From Micractinium sp. NFX-FRZ (Eukaryota > Chlorophyta > Trebouxiophyceae > Chlorellales > Chlorellaceae), in assembly GCA_029339195.1 (NCBI GenBank), contig JAPTJF010000069.1, positions 1-64,000 of the forward strand: DNA of 64,000 nucleotides, in the 5' to 3' direction. Both the position numbers and the translations under genes were made by a program. Under the pieces are notes generated by a model that was given only the letters and a program-made list of their open reading frames with translations, was not told the DNA's origin and did no database searches. Positions 10,301 through 21,384 of the stretch are shown piece by piece (within the stretch, counting starts at the first letter, position 1; every line of letters starts with the position of its first letter).

Positions 10301-12873
10301 AGTGCTGTTTGCAGTAGGCCCCGTCAAAGAACAGGTACTCCATGCGGCAGCAATGCTGGAAGATGTGGCGGATGCGCTGAAGCTGCGGGGGGCGGGAGGC
10401 CAGCGGGGGAGCAGAGGCATAAGTGACTTGAGCAGCGCGCAGCACACACAGCATGCGTGCCACCCCCCCCAGGCAACGCTGCCCACACTCTGCAGTCCCT
10501 CGCAAAGCATGGTCATGCTGCCCTGGGACGCCAACATAACCACACGCACCTGGGCGTCACCCAGCCCCTCGGCTGCCACATTCATCACCGCCACCACCTC
10601 CAAGCACAGCTGCTCGTACTCAGGCCCAGCAAAGCGGTCGATGAACCGCTGGTAGAGGGGGTGGGGGGAGCCTGCAAGGCATCCGAGGGAGGCAGGGAGG
10701 GGCAGAGGGCCTAAATTTGGAAACGCAGGGAGGGGCAGGGGGCCTAACTTTGGAGACGCAGGGAGGGCAGCCTGCTGTGTGCACGTTCTCAAAAGAGAAA
10801 GTGTCGTGCTGAAGACCCGACAGAGCTTGGCAGGGAGGGTGCACAGCGGTCGAGGTAACCGCTGGTGGAAGTAAACAGATTGATCACATAACACGAGGGG
10901 CCGACACACTGTGATGGAGCCGGCAGGGAGGGTCATGCGTGCGTGACAAAGAAGCTGAGCAGGGGTGTGCAAGGGTGAAGCAGCAGCCCTGGCCCAGCTC
11001 AGTTGGTGCTGCGCAGAGCGCTCCCACGCGGCAGCCTGGGCAGCTAGCTGCACCAGGGGGGGGGTGAGGTACGGTACTGCCTCACCTGCCGCCATCAGCA
11101 CCTTGCCCATCTCGAGGTACAGCACAAAGCAGGGCAGTACCGCGGCCAGGCCTGGAGGGGGGAGAGCAAGGGGTGACCGCACGGTAAGTCCAGGGGCAGG
11201 GCGGTGACACCGAGGCTGGGCGTGGCATGGCGAGCGGCGCTCGGCGGCAAAGCAGCTCAGAGCTGCACCGGCGTGCCAGGCGGGCGGGGGGGCGCGCTGT
11301 TGAGAGGATCTGTTCGCCCTGGCGCGGTGCGTCACGCGGGCGGGCGCATGCACACAGGCGGGACGCGCACCTTCGCAGAAGCCGCGCTCGTGCACGGTGG
11401 ACAGGATGTATGACGAGTAGAGCTGGCTGTTGGGGGACAGCTGCGTGGTCGCCGTCTCCCGCTCAACCGTGGTGCCAAAGTAGGCAAGAAAGTCCTGCAG
11501 GAGGTTAGTATCGGGGGTGTTTGAAGCCGATGAAGGAAGGAGTGTAGCAAGGCAAGGCAGGCAGTTGGGAGCTCGGGACTGGTGAGGTGTGGGAAGTCGC
11601 ATGAAAGGGTGGTGCAGAGGGATGCCGGCTCCCCGCACTGCCGGCCCACCCAGGCATACCGCCTGCCGGCCTGCCGCCCCGCCCGGCGGCAGGAAAGCTC
11701 AATGCCCTGTGTGTGCGCTGCACACTGGTGAAATGCATAGCATGCAATGGCACCTCATGAAAGGTCTGCTCCTCCAAGTGTGCCTCCTGCGCACAGCGGG
11801 CAAAGAAGGCCGTCCATGCCGAGTCCGGCGCCTTGGCTGCCAGCACGGCCAGCGCCCGGGAGTATTCCCTGCACGGACAGACAGACAGCAGCAGCAGCAT
11901 GCGTCACCCACTCAAGTGTTCATAACAAGTGGTGCGTGCTGTGACATGGAAACCTGCCAGTGGCTGAGGTGAGAAGCTGCGTGCACAGATGGTGCTGGGC
12001 TGGAGGGCCAGCGGTGGCACAGCGGGCAGCTGTGAGAGAAGGCGGGCGAGCCTTCGGGCGGCAACCCGGCGTGGGCTGGAGGTCTAAGAGGACGCGACTT
12101 CAGGCTGGGCAGGCGGGGCGGGGTGGTTTGGCTAGGCGTGAGGGCGGGACAAATGGCTGCCTCCCCTTCTGCCCTCCCAACAGCCAGCAGGCCCACTCTC
12201 CGGCCTGCCCTGCCCTCCCCGCCCCACCCCAGGTAGAGGCAGCCCTTGCCCTTGCCCACCATCAACGAACATGCTCCCAGGCCATTGCCTAAGCCTGCTC
12301 AGTAATTGGCCATACAGAGCAACTCGGCTGCGAGTGCTACAAGTGCGCACCTGAGGTAGAGGCAGCCCTGCACGAGGTACCCCTGGAACGCAGATTCCTC
12401 CAGGCTTCCATCCGTCAAGCCAGAGAGGAAGGGGTGCTCCATGACGGCGCTGCGGGCAGCACGAGGAGGGGAGGGGCAGCATGGCGACGCAGCATGCATT
12501 GGCGGGTCAGCTGGCGCGAGCGTGGGAGCGCCGCCGCCGCCCATGTTCTGCTCGTGCGCCCCGGGGGCCGTGGGCACCCACCCGTCTGGGCTGCAGGCAA
12601 CGGCCTCCCCAGGTCTACCGGTTGTCCTGCAGGCAATCCTTCTTACCGAAAGGTGCCACCTGTGCCAGCAACTGAGGCCCACAGCTCAGCACAGAAGCTG
12701 CCGGGCACAGCGGCCTCTACTGTGCTGGCGCCCAAGGGTGGCGCCGCCGCCCCATGCCCCGCAGCTGCCGCTGCCCGCGCCACAGCCGGCCCGCGTGTCC
12801 CTTGCCCTGCTCCGGCGGCCGCCTGCTTGGCTGCAGAGGCTGCTCCGTTGAGAGGCGCAGCTACGGCGGTCAT
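10290..12873 (-). CDS. TenA/THI-4 family protein (aminopyrimidine aminohydrolase, thiamin salvage)
   Basis: Seven exons: 12647-12873, 12351-12449, 11754-11868, 11371-11494, 11086-11151, 10550-10671 and 10290-10382, giving about 281 residues. After an Ala-rich 50-residue N-terminus that may be a presequence, the TenA fold reads through. It has SFCAELWASVAG, then MEHPFLSGLTDGSLEESAF, GYLVQGCLYLREYSRALA, LPCFVLYLEMGK with the conserved Cys near residue 196, HPLYQRFIDRFAGPEYEQL, and a C-terminal MEYLFFDGAY with Glu near 266. TenA proteins hydrolyse amino-HMP, a thiamin breakdown product, for reuse in thiamin synthesis; some members act on related substrates. All splice phases agree. A TGTAA signal lies downstream at 9951-9955. 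Confidence 0.88.
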
Positions 12874-13351
12874 GCGGACAGTCCGGCTTGCTCGTTCCTC
12901 CGCACTGTGTTCTCCCACCGCCGCGAAGGATGGGTTTGAGACATCCGCTGGAGCTGCACGGAAACACTGCATCCGACCAGCACCGGGGGGCAACCTGCCT
13001 CTTGCCGCCGCCAGCTTGCCGCCACCTGCGCGCTCGGCTCCACCGCCACTGGTGGCCCTTTGCCACCCCATCCCATTTGCAACGGTTTGTGAGCCCGTAC
13101 ATTGGCAACGTGCACGTACAAAGCCATTACATAGGACGAGAGGGGAATAACATTGGGCTTGCCAGTGCACTAGGGCGGCTTGGGGCCGGAAAGAGAAAGA
13201 GATATCCGGCAGATATGCCGGGGTGAGGTGGGACAGAGATACAAAGAGGATGGTCATTTTCATTTCCAAAGCCTCAATGCAGTGCTTCTGGGAGCGGCGC
13301 CACACCGGGCGCATGCAGCAGCCGCGTCCTGCCGCCCTCACGCTGTGCGCC
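12874..13351. other. Intergenic region upstream of the TenA-like gene
   Basis: This combines the promoter/5'UTR of the TenA-like gene with the 3'UTR of the secreted repeat-protein gene ending at 13352. A minus-strand TGTAA lies at 13127-13131. No other feature recognised. Confidence 0.5.
13127..13131 (-). promoter_or_regulatory. Poly(A) signal TGTAA for the first secreted repeat-protein gene
   Basis: TGTAA on the minus strand about 220 bp past the stop at 13352-13354, inside an AT-richer stretch typical of an algal 3'UTR end. Confidence 0.45.
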
Positions 13352-14645
13352 TCAGCCCAGCATGCCGAGCGCAGCCAGGATCTGATCCTTCTTCTCCAGG
13401 AGGGGCTGCAGCGTAATGAGGAGGTTGGCCAGGTTTGCGGCAGCGTCGTTGGCCACCACCTGGAGAGAAGACAGGTCTGCCGGCAGCTGCAGCAGCTTGG
13501 ACGCCTGCTCCAGCAGGGGGCGGGCGGCTGCCTGCAGCTCCGTCACATTGGTGGTGAGCTGGGGCAGGCTGTCCAGCAGCGGCTTGGTTGCCTCCTGCAG
13601 CTGGCTAATGTTGGCTGGCAGGCCAAGCAGCTGGGCTGCCTGATCCAGCAGGGGGAGTGTGGCGGCCTGCAGCTCCGTGACGTTGGCGGTGAGCGCCAGC
13701 AGCTGGGGCAGGCTGTCCAGCATAGTCTGCGTGTCGGCTTGGAGCTGGGACACGCTCGAGGGCAGCGCACGCAGCTCGGGGGCGGCGGCCAGGAGGGGCG
13801 CGGCGGCGGTCTGGAGGTCGCCAAGCCCGGCCTGGAGCTGAGAGAGGTTGGCAGGGAGGTTGATGAGCGCGGGGGCGGCGGTGAGCAGTGGCCTGGTTGC
13901 TGCCTCAAGGGTGGTGCTTGCCGCCTGCAGGCTGTCGATCTGGGTTCTGGCACCGCTGACCGCCGCCTGAAGGCTGCCGATCTGGGTGCTGGCACCGCTG
14001 ACCGCCGCCTGCAGGCTGCCGATCTGGGTGCTGGCACCGTTGACTGTCGCCTGGAGGCTGCCGATCTGGGTGCTGGCACCGTTGACCGCCGCCTGGAGGC
14101 TGCCGAGTTGGGTGCTGGTGGCGTTGACCGCCCTCTGCAGGCTGCCTGCGGTGGTAGGCAGCGCCAGCAGCTGGGTGCGAGCGTCCGTGAGGGGCTTGGT
14201 GGCAGCCTGGAGGGCGGTGATTGTGCGGGCTTGGTTGCTGAGCTGGGTGCGCAGAGTGTTGACCGCCTTTGACTGCTCGGAAATGAGCTTAGCCTGGTCG
14301 GCGATTGTCTTGGCCTGAGAGAGCACGAGCCTTTCAATTTGCGCCAGGGAGAGCGCAGCCGAGGCGCCGCCCATGCACGCCAGCAGGGCCAGGACGGCCA
14401 GCAGGGCGGACGGCCTGCATGGTTTGACGGGGCAGGGTGGGGGCGGCAGGGCGAGGCAGGTCAGCACGGGAGGTACAGGCAAGGGGGGCGGTGCGGCTGC
14501 AGTACTGGGACTTTATTCATGCGGGGCTGGTGGGCAAGGGCATGCATACAAATCCTGCCACGTATGCGTACTCAGGTGCAAGTGTGTGCGTGCCCGCGCG
14601 AGCTGTGCTGTCCCAGCCAGCGCTGCCACCGGTTGCTCACCTCAT
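13352..14645 (-). CDS. Secreted coiled-coil repeat protein 1 (unknown family)
   Basis: Two exons: a first exon with only five coding bases (14641-14645, ATGAG) before a gtgagc donor, then 13352-14414. The product is about 355 residues. The first ~20 residues form a clear signal peptide (M-R-P-S, then ALLAVLALLACMGGAS-A). The rest is a continuous run of helical heptad-like and 14-residue units with Leu, Gln, Ala and Thr at regular spacing. Five of these units are exact 42-bp tandem repeats. Several Asn-X-Ser/Thr sites are present (NVTEL, NLSQL, NISQL), consistent with secretion and glycosylation. There is no transmembrane segment or catalytic motif. It is paralogous to the gene at 15898-17786. 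A wall or extracellular-matrix role is possible but only inferred. Confidence 0.75.
13920..14129 (-). repeat. 42-bp coding tandem repeat (5 units)
   Basis: Five consecutive 42-bp units (13920, 13962, 14004, 14046 and 14088) encode a 14-residue motif of the type AV-[SN]-GASTQIGSLQ. Divergence between units is low, so expansion looks recent. Confidence 0.85.
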
Positions 14646-15897
14646 TGACAGGGCGGTGATGCGCGAGAGGCGGCGACTGGCAGCAGTTGGATGAGCAGGC
14701 CAACGTGTGCTGCAGATGAGGGAGGGATGCAGCACGCACCAAGTTGTTTTGGCGCAGTCATGGATAAATCGAAGGCTGAGGCGGGTGGGAATGAACGGCT
14801 GGCGGGCCGCCGCAGCGCACAGTGGCTGGCCGTTGATGCCGCGGGCGGCGGCAGCACCAGGCGCATAGTATTGGCTGGGAGGCCGTGCTCCCAATGACCG
14901 GCTGTGATTGGGGTAACAACGTCTGCATGACTGGCAGCAACAGCAGGCAATGCTGGCGGCTGGCTGGCGGCCACGAACAGCCCTTCCAGCCAGGCCGGCC
15001 CGCCCGGGGTGCCGGCTCAGAGCAGTCGGCCATTGAGCGAGGGCAAGCCATCCGGCCGCTGCTTCAGCTCACCTTGGAGACGATATTCAGTCAGATAGCG
15101 CGGGCGCGTACGCCCTGCAGCAAGACCAGCCACTGGATATGCTGGCGTGGCGACTCCCGTGCCACCGTCCTCGTGCGCCTCGTGCGAGCAGTGCAATGCA
15201 GTAATGTGTGCCGAATAAAACATCTTGAGCACGGCGCCGCGGTGTTCAGAGGTCGCGTTCAGCTGCCCGGCCACTGTCCGGATTGCCGCCGCTCTGGGGA
15301 GCTGCCGCCGGTCAGCTGCTGTGCTGCTTGCTGCGCAACTCTTCTGCCTGTGTTTGGTTCCCACCAATCAGCCATATGCCTTCGAGTGGCTAACGCTGCC
15401 TTGCAGTCGCCATGTGCGCTCTGTGATAAAAGAACATGTGCTGCCGCCTGCCAGGCTGGCAGCTGCAGCCTGCCGCCTGCGGAGACCCGGCCAGACGGGC
15501 CGCCTAGGAACAAGTGCAGCTGTTGATTGGTGGGTGCATTTGCTCGAAAACAGATGCGGTGAGCATGCCATATTTCTTTCAAGATTCGCGTGTCATTATT
15601 CACACAGAAGCGGTGTGCCTTCGGGGTTTGCCTTGGTGGTGATGGGCGCAGGTGAGGCATGGCGGGAGGGGTGGGAGGGTGCTCTGGGGTGGGGCGTGGG
15701 TTGTGGGGCGGAGATGGGCGCAGGTGAGGCATGGAGGGAGGGGAGGGTGGTTGCTTGGTGCGGGAGGCGAATGGAGGGGGGGCCAAGGGGCAGGCGATGG
15801 CCGTGGAAGGGTTGGCAGCAAGTGGCGTGGGGCGCGGGAAGCGCCGCTGTGGCTGCACACCTGGCACAACATCCGGCGCCCGGCAGGGGGGGGCGCC
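14646..15897. other. Intergenic region between the two secreted repeat-protein genes
   Basis: About 1.25 kb holding the promoter of the first gene (upstream of 14645) and the 3' flank of the second. A G-rich direct repeat lies at 15641-15750. I found no supported gene; the open stretches on either strand lack splice support and family motifs. Confidence 0.45.
15641..15750 (+). repeat. Direct repeat, 72-bp period, in a G-rich 3' flank
   Basis: The block gatgggcgcaggtgaggcat followed by ggNgggaggg occurs at 15641 and again at 15713. The flanking DNA is also G-rich. It lies just beyond the stop of the second secreted repeat-protein gene. Confidence 0.7.
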
Positions 15898-17786
15898 CTA
15901 CGGGGCGATGCCGCCAAAGCCGCCGCCACCGAGCAGCAGCAGGGCCAGGATGCTGTCTTTCTGGGCCAGCAGGGGCGCCGCCTCGTTCTGCAGGGTTTCC
16001 AGGCCTGTGGATAGGGTGCTGACCTGTCCAGGCAGTGCCAGGAGCTGGGTGGAAGCGTCCTTGAGTGGCTTGAGGCTGTCGAGGCCGCTCTGCAGGCTGG
16101 GAATGGTGCCCAGCACGGCCTGCAGGGGAGGACAGGAGGGGGGGAGGGGGTACGGCAGTGGGCAGGGGGCATGGGTGAGGCAGGAGGAGGGAACGCAAGC
16201 GAGGGAGGCGGGCGGGCAGGGAGGAGGCGTGTGCGGGAGTGGTGGCCATGGCTGGGCAGGGAGGTGGAGGCGAGCAGGAGCTGCAGATTGCTGCTCGCGG
16301 ACCCCCCGGGGCCAATCACAGGGTGCTGAGCAGCGCTGCAGGGTTGTGGCATGCACTGCCTTGGCAGCTGCCTGGCGGTCAGCGCCACGCACCAGCAGCT
16401 CCGTGCTCTTCCCCAGGAGCGGCCCCACATCGGTCCAGATGGCGGTCAGGTTGTCCGACAAGCTCAGCAGCTGGCTGGCCTGGCCCACTAGGGGCTTGAG
16501 GGCATTGGTGGCTGTTTCGAGCTGCGAGAAGCTGTCGGGAAGCTGCAGCAGCTGGGTGGCCTGCTCCAGCAGAGGCTTGGTTGACTTGAAGAGGCCGTCG
16601 AGCTGCACGGGCGTCTGCACCAGCTGGTTGAGCACGCTGAGAGGCTGGTCCAGCACCGGCTTGATTTTGGTGCGCAGGTCGGTCAGGTTGGCGAGGAGGG
16701 ACGAGGTTGAGGCAGGCAGCTGCGAAGAAGGAAGGAGGGAAGGGGGAGGTAGAACAAGGGGTGGGGGAGGGTGAGGGGGCAGGGCACGGTGGGGGGTGCA
16801 TGTGGGGAGCTGGCCTGAGCCCGCAGATTGCTTTGCTGTTGCCTTTGCTTGCGCTTTGTTCTTATCCACAGCGGAGCTAACGCCAAAGATGCCAGGTGTC
16901 CAGGGACCTGGAAACGAGTGCGCTGAAGCAAGCCGGCTGGAAACAAGCAGGCAGGGCGGCGGCGCACCTGGAGCAGCAGAGGGGCCGCCTCGAACAGCGG
17001 GTTGGCGGCGTTGAAGCCGTCGCGCAGCAGCTTGGTTTCGTTGAAGAGCCCCAGGAGCGGGGTGCGCGCGTCTGTGAGGGGCTTGGTGAGGGTCTGAAGA
17101 TCGCCCAGGCTTTTGGGCAAGCCAAGCAGCTGGGTGCGTGCGTCGGTGAGCGGCTTGGTGAGGGTCTGAAGGTCTCCCAGGCGTTTGGGCAAGCCAAGCA
17201 GCTGGGTGCGCACGTCGGTGAGGGGCTTGGTGAGGGCCTGGGTTGCAGTGAGGCTGGCCTGCAAGCTGGCCACTTGATTGCGCAGCTGGGTGATGAGCCT
17301 GGCCTGGTCGGAAAGTTGCTTCTGCTGACTCAGCACTATGCGCTCAATCTGGGCCAGGGAGAGCGCAGAGGCGCCGCCCAAGCACGCCAGCAGGGCGGCC
17401 ACGGCCAGCAGCGCGGCAGAAGGCCTGCAGCATTGGGATAGGCGGGGGCGGGGAGGCAGGAGAGGCAGTGCTGGGTTAGAACAAGCAGGAAAGGGGTGGG
17501 CCGGGGGTGAACCGGGGGTGGGCAGGGGGCGGGCAGCGCGGGGCTGGCGGGGCGGGCCTGGGCACGCAGGGCAGCTTGCAAGGCGCTGGGCGCTGAGGAC
17601 AGCGGCAGCGTGCTCCTGTGCGGTCACCCATGATGGCAGGTGGTGGGCCCACGGACCGCACGCATGGGCACCCGAGCTGCGCGCATGAAGTGGGCAGCAT
17701 AGCACGAACAATTCAGCCCGCGCCCTCTCAGATAATCAGAAAAGCGGACACAGGAGTGCGCGCGGCGCCCCACCGACCCACCTCAT
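15898..17786 (-). CDS. Secreted coiled-coil repeat protein 2, paralogue of the neighbouring gene
   Basis: Four exons: 17782-17786 (five coding bases, ATGAG), 16968-17424, 16393-16719 and 15898-16119, about 336 residues. The signal peptide closely matches the neighbour (MRPSAALLAV, then ALLACLGGASA), as does the following LSLAQIERIVLSQ. The body is built from 24-residue units (TKPLTDARTQLLGLPK plus GDLQTL) and longer related units. Asn-X-Ser/Thr sites are present, and the end is Gly-rich (GGGGFGG). The minute first exon is shared with the paralogue, which supports both start calls. No known domain is recognised. The two copies differ in intron number in the body: three introns here, one in the neighbour. 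Confidence 0.75.
17074..17245 (-). repeat. 72-bp coding tandem repeat (about 2.4 units)
   Basis: Units begin at 17074, 17146 and 17218 and encode the 24-residue TKPLTDARTQLLGLPK-type module of the second secreted repeat protein. Confidence 0.85.
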
Positions 17787-18837
17787 GCTGGGTCCGCTGC
17801 AGGCGGGGGAGGGCGCTGGCCTTCTATGCGACGGAACCGCCTCCACTCTATCCTGCAGGCACGCTGGGCACGAGGCTTCACCACTGCAGGCGGACTGTTG
17901 CTGATTGGTGGTTGAGGCAGCGTTATGCGGGTGCAGTTGCCCTGCACGCAGCGGCGGCATGGCGGCGGTCCCGCCAGCTTCCAGCCCAGCCTCCCTCGGC
18001 AATGGCTGACATCCGCCGCCCAGATCGCGCAAATGCACCTGAAATCCCCTGCATGCGGCGAGCAACCCACCCACTGCCCACACTCACGCCCGCTATTTTG
18101 CATCGCCGACGGCATTGCAGGCCGCACTGGCAGGGCAATGGGCGCCAGCCCGCTGTGCTATCTGTAACTCACCCTCGAAGTGGAGGTTGAACGACGCTGT
18201 AAACGCTCAGTGTTTGCAATTGGGGCTTACACTGGCACCCGCTTGCAACCTGTGGTCAAGAGCGTAGCATCCGGCTGTTCCCGGAACCTGCACTACCAAT
18301 GGACTAAGGGTTTCTGGGCGAAGGCAGGCAATGCTGCCTGGAGGTGACAGGAGGGCGGCGAGGCAGTTGGGGAGGCCGCGGGCGGGTCTGCCGCTGTGGA
18401 ACACTGCCGTGTTGGTATCGGCAATATCAACCACATGATCAGGGCTCTCAGAGCTATTGTATGGTCGCCACCCTTCATCGTGCTCCCCAAACCATGTAGC
18501 ATTCTTGGGGAAACGCAGCCTGCATAGTCTGCCACTCCCGCTTGCGTCTGGCGTCCCATCGCAGCATGTCCCGTCTAGCCAACCTAAGTTTGACCATCAC
18601 AGATGCAATTCCCGTGATGGACATCTCACAACACATCTAAGCCCGGTTTCAAAACTGTGCAGCCCCAGCTGTTGGGGCTGCACCAGCTCGACCGCCGCGC
18701 AGGCCTGCTGTGCGCTGAGCGGTGCCAGGTGCACAAAATCAAACACCGGGCCCTAGTCCGCCCTTGTAGTCGTTGGATCTTCATTCCGCACGGATACATT
18801 GAAACACGGGCGTTTTCGCACAAGGCCCTTTAGGTGG
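17787..18837. other. Divergent intergenic region upstream of the STAR1-like gene
   Basis: About 1.05 kb between divergent genes: promoter and 5'UTR of secreted repeat protein 2 (minus) and of the STAR1-like gene (plus). Candidate CCAAT-type motifs (gattggtgg at about 17890) are present but not diagnostic. No gene supported. Confidence 0.45.
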
Positions 18838-21301
18838 ATGGTGTCCAACACCGGCAGCCCTGAGCCCTCTTTTGCGCAACTGAGGGTTGACGGATTGAAC
18901 CGCACGGTTGGGGGGCACCCAATTCACTCCGACCTCAGCTTCAGCGTGTCCAGCGGCGAAACCCTCTTTGTCGTGGGGCCTAGCGGCGTGGGGAAGAGCC
19001 TCCTGCTGCGCACGATCGCCTACTTGGGTGCGAGATCTGATCTGAGAATATCTGAAGCGCGCCGATGGCACGCCTGGCACGCCGGGCGCTGCTGCCGCCG
19101 CCGCCGCCGCCATCGCCGTTGCTCGCCGCCCCCCAGCACCCCTCACCACATTCTGTCCGCCCTCAATGCTGCTGCGCAGACCCCTTTGAATCCGGCACAC
19201 TCACACTTGCTGGGAAGAGTCCTGAGGAGTGGGGCATCCCCAAGTGGAGGGCACTTGTCACTTACGTGCACCAGGTCGGTTGGCCGCCTCAGGAGGGCCA
19301 CCTCCCGACAGCACCCAGGGCCGACTGCTTGGGCCCAATTGCCGGCTTCACCAACCGCTGCCGCCGTGCCGCAGCCGCTGCCGCCGCTAGTGACAACTCC
19401 TTTGCCGTGCATTTGCGTTGCCTTCATGCACCCCTGCTCCTCAACTCACAATCTGGCCCTTGCCTGCAGTTTTCAATTGCGGTGCCCCTGCTGCCCCCAC
19501 CCCTGCTCCATCCCGCTCGTGCCGGCCTGCCCACTGCCTCATCCCGCATGCTCCTGGGGAAACCAACCCCTGCCGCCCCACGCTGCGCACGCCGTGCAGT
19601 CCCGCATCCAGCACAAGGGCACCCCGGCTGAGCTCTACTTCACCCTCCAGCAGTTCCGTTCTCAGGTGGGGATTCAGGGGGCAGTGGGGAGTGGGCAGGT
19701 GGGGATTCAGGGGGCAGTGGGGAGTGGGCAGGTGGGGATTCAGGGGCAGTGGGGAGTGGGCAGTGGGCAGGGGCTGGCAAGTTTGGACACCCTCCTGCCG
19801 CCTCTGCCTGCCCCTGCTTCCCTTGCCTCGCCGGTGCAGCCCAGTGGCCAGCAACACCACTTGCCAGCCTCTCCACTTCATCCCCGCCATCGCAGCTTCC
19901 CTCTCCCCCGCTTTCACGCTGGGGCCGCCGGCGGGGCGACCCTGCCTGCCGCTCCAATCCAATGAAGCTGCTTCGGCGGCTCACGTCTGTGTGAAAAGCT
20001 CCCGCTTGCCCCCCCCCCTCCCCCGCCTGCACAGCGCGGCCGCCCGCGGGGCGACCTGCCCGCTTTGGTGCACCAGCTGGGCCTGGAGCAGTCCGTGTTA
20101 AACCAACCCTGGGTGGAGCTCTCGGTGCGTGCTTGGGCTGCTGTCGCTGCTGCACAAGGCCTGCAGGGTGGCGTGCCCGCCTGCATGCCTGGCGCTGCTG
20201 CAGCACAAGGCTGCAGGGTGGCCCGCTCGCCCGTCTCGGCTGGGCCTGGTGTGCCCTGCCGCCTGCCTGCGCCTGCGCGCTTGCCGAGCCAGTGCCAGCA
20301 ACCTCGTGCCAGCAACCTCCTCCATATCCCACTCCATGCAAGCTGCCTGCTCTACTACTCCTCTGCGTCCTGCCCCGTCCCTCTTCCTCCCTCCCGCCAC
20401 TGCGCTGCAGGGCGGCCAAGCACAGCGTGTGTCCCTGGCCATTGCCATTGCTCTGAAGCCAGTTGTGCTGCTGCTGGACGAGCCAACCTCGGCATTGGAC
20501 GCCGACTCGACTCGCAGGTAAGCCCGGCAGGCCGGGGCTGCCTGCTGGCGGAGCTGGGCAGGGGGGTCTGGTGCCGGCAAAGCAGGGCAGGGCGGGCGGG
20601 CTTGGGGGCAGGGCAGTGGGCTGCCTGCAGGCAAGCACTTGGCTTCTTGATCACTCAGCTGCACACATGCTGCACCCGCTCCTCCGTCCTTGTTGTGCCG
20701 GGTGGGACCACTACCGCAAGGCAGGTAGCGCTGCTTCAGAGTCTGACGCGCCTAAAGGCAGCTGCACTGTACTTCTTGCCCTGCAGGGTTGAGACCGTGC
20801 TCAAGGGGTGTGGCGCGGCGCTGGTCTGGGTGTCTCACGACCCTCGCCAGCCGGGGCGCGTGGGCGGCCGCGTGCTCAACCTGCCCCTGGGGAACGAGTC
20901 AGGTGGGGTGTGGGAGCGGGGTGCAGGGCAGCAGAAAAGAGGGGTGGGGCGGAGAATTGAGTTTGCAGGCACGAGAGCTCTCGCCCAACTACATGAAGTC
21001 GGGTTGGAGGGGACTGGAGGGCAAGCACATGGAAAGGGGGGACGTCACCCGGGGAGCATTTTCCTCCACTTGCTTCTGAATCACCTGTCCTGGCCACACT
21101 GCCTGCCCCTGGCCCCCGTCCCTGCCCGCTGCAGCGGCTGTGACTGCGCCCAGCGGCCCCCTTCCGGCGCTGGCCTCGTCAGCCCAGGCACCAGCGGTCC
21201 ACCCCTCAGCTGCCAAGCCCGGAGAGCAGCAGGGCCAAGGAGCAGGCCGGTCTAAGCAGCAGCAGGAGGAGGCAGGGGAGCGCGGGCAGGCGCACGCATA
21301 G
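18838..21301 (+). CDS. STAR1: ABC transporter ATPase, FetA/YbbL type (STAR1-like)
   Basis: Seven exons: 18838-19027, 19180-19274, 19600-19665, 20035-20124, 20411-20517, 20787-20902 and 21135-21301, about 276 residues. All nucleotide-binding motifs are present: Walker A GPSGVGKS (47-54), signature LSGGQ (146-150, split by an intron), Walker [13 protein letters not shown] (from 166) and the H-loop SHD (199-201). The bacterial relatives FetA/YbbL and plant STAR1 pair with a FetB/ALS3 membrane partner. In plants the pair is linked to aluminium tolerance and root phosphate/iron responses, in E. coli to iron homeostasis. The partner permease follows at 21385. The Gln/Ala-rich C-terminal tail is extra to the core family. 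Intron 3 begins with a donor-anchored minisatellite. Confidence 0.9.
19666..19770 (+). repeat. 33-bp minisatellite starting exactly at a 5' splice site
   Basis: Three units (19666, 19699 and 19732) each start gtggggattcag and end gtgggcag. The first unit begins at the donor of exon 3 of the STAR1-like gene, so each unit recreates a cag|gtgggg junction. Confidence 0.85.
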
Positions 21302-21384
21302 ACGCAGCAGCAGCCAGCCAGCAAGCACTCCTGCTGCGCACGCTGTGAAGAAGAAAGTAAACAAACAAGCTGCTAGCCACAGGC
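21302..21384 (+). promoter_or_regulatory. 83-bp intercistronic spacer between STAR1-like and ALS3-like genes
   Basis: Only 83 bp separate the TAG of the ATPase gene (21299-21301) from the ATG of the permease gene (21385). The spacer has no TGTAA. It contains no obvious core promoter and no room for a usual 3'UTR plus promoter. It may be an intercistronic linker of one transcript. Confidence 0.5.

Noticed and set aside
14885..15526. Possible plus-strand gene between the secreted repeat-protein genes
   Set aside because: The translation is Cys/Ala-rich without motifs, start context or splice signals. It is likely non-coding.
20065..21255. Long plus-strand open stretch across the STAR1-like gene
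   Set aside because: It runs through introns and only its first ~25 residues match the ABC domain. It is partly read-through of GC-rich intron DNA.
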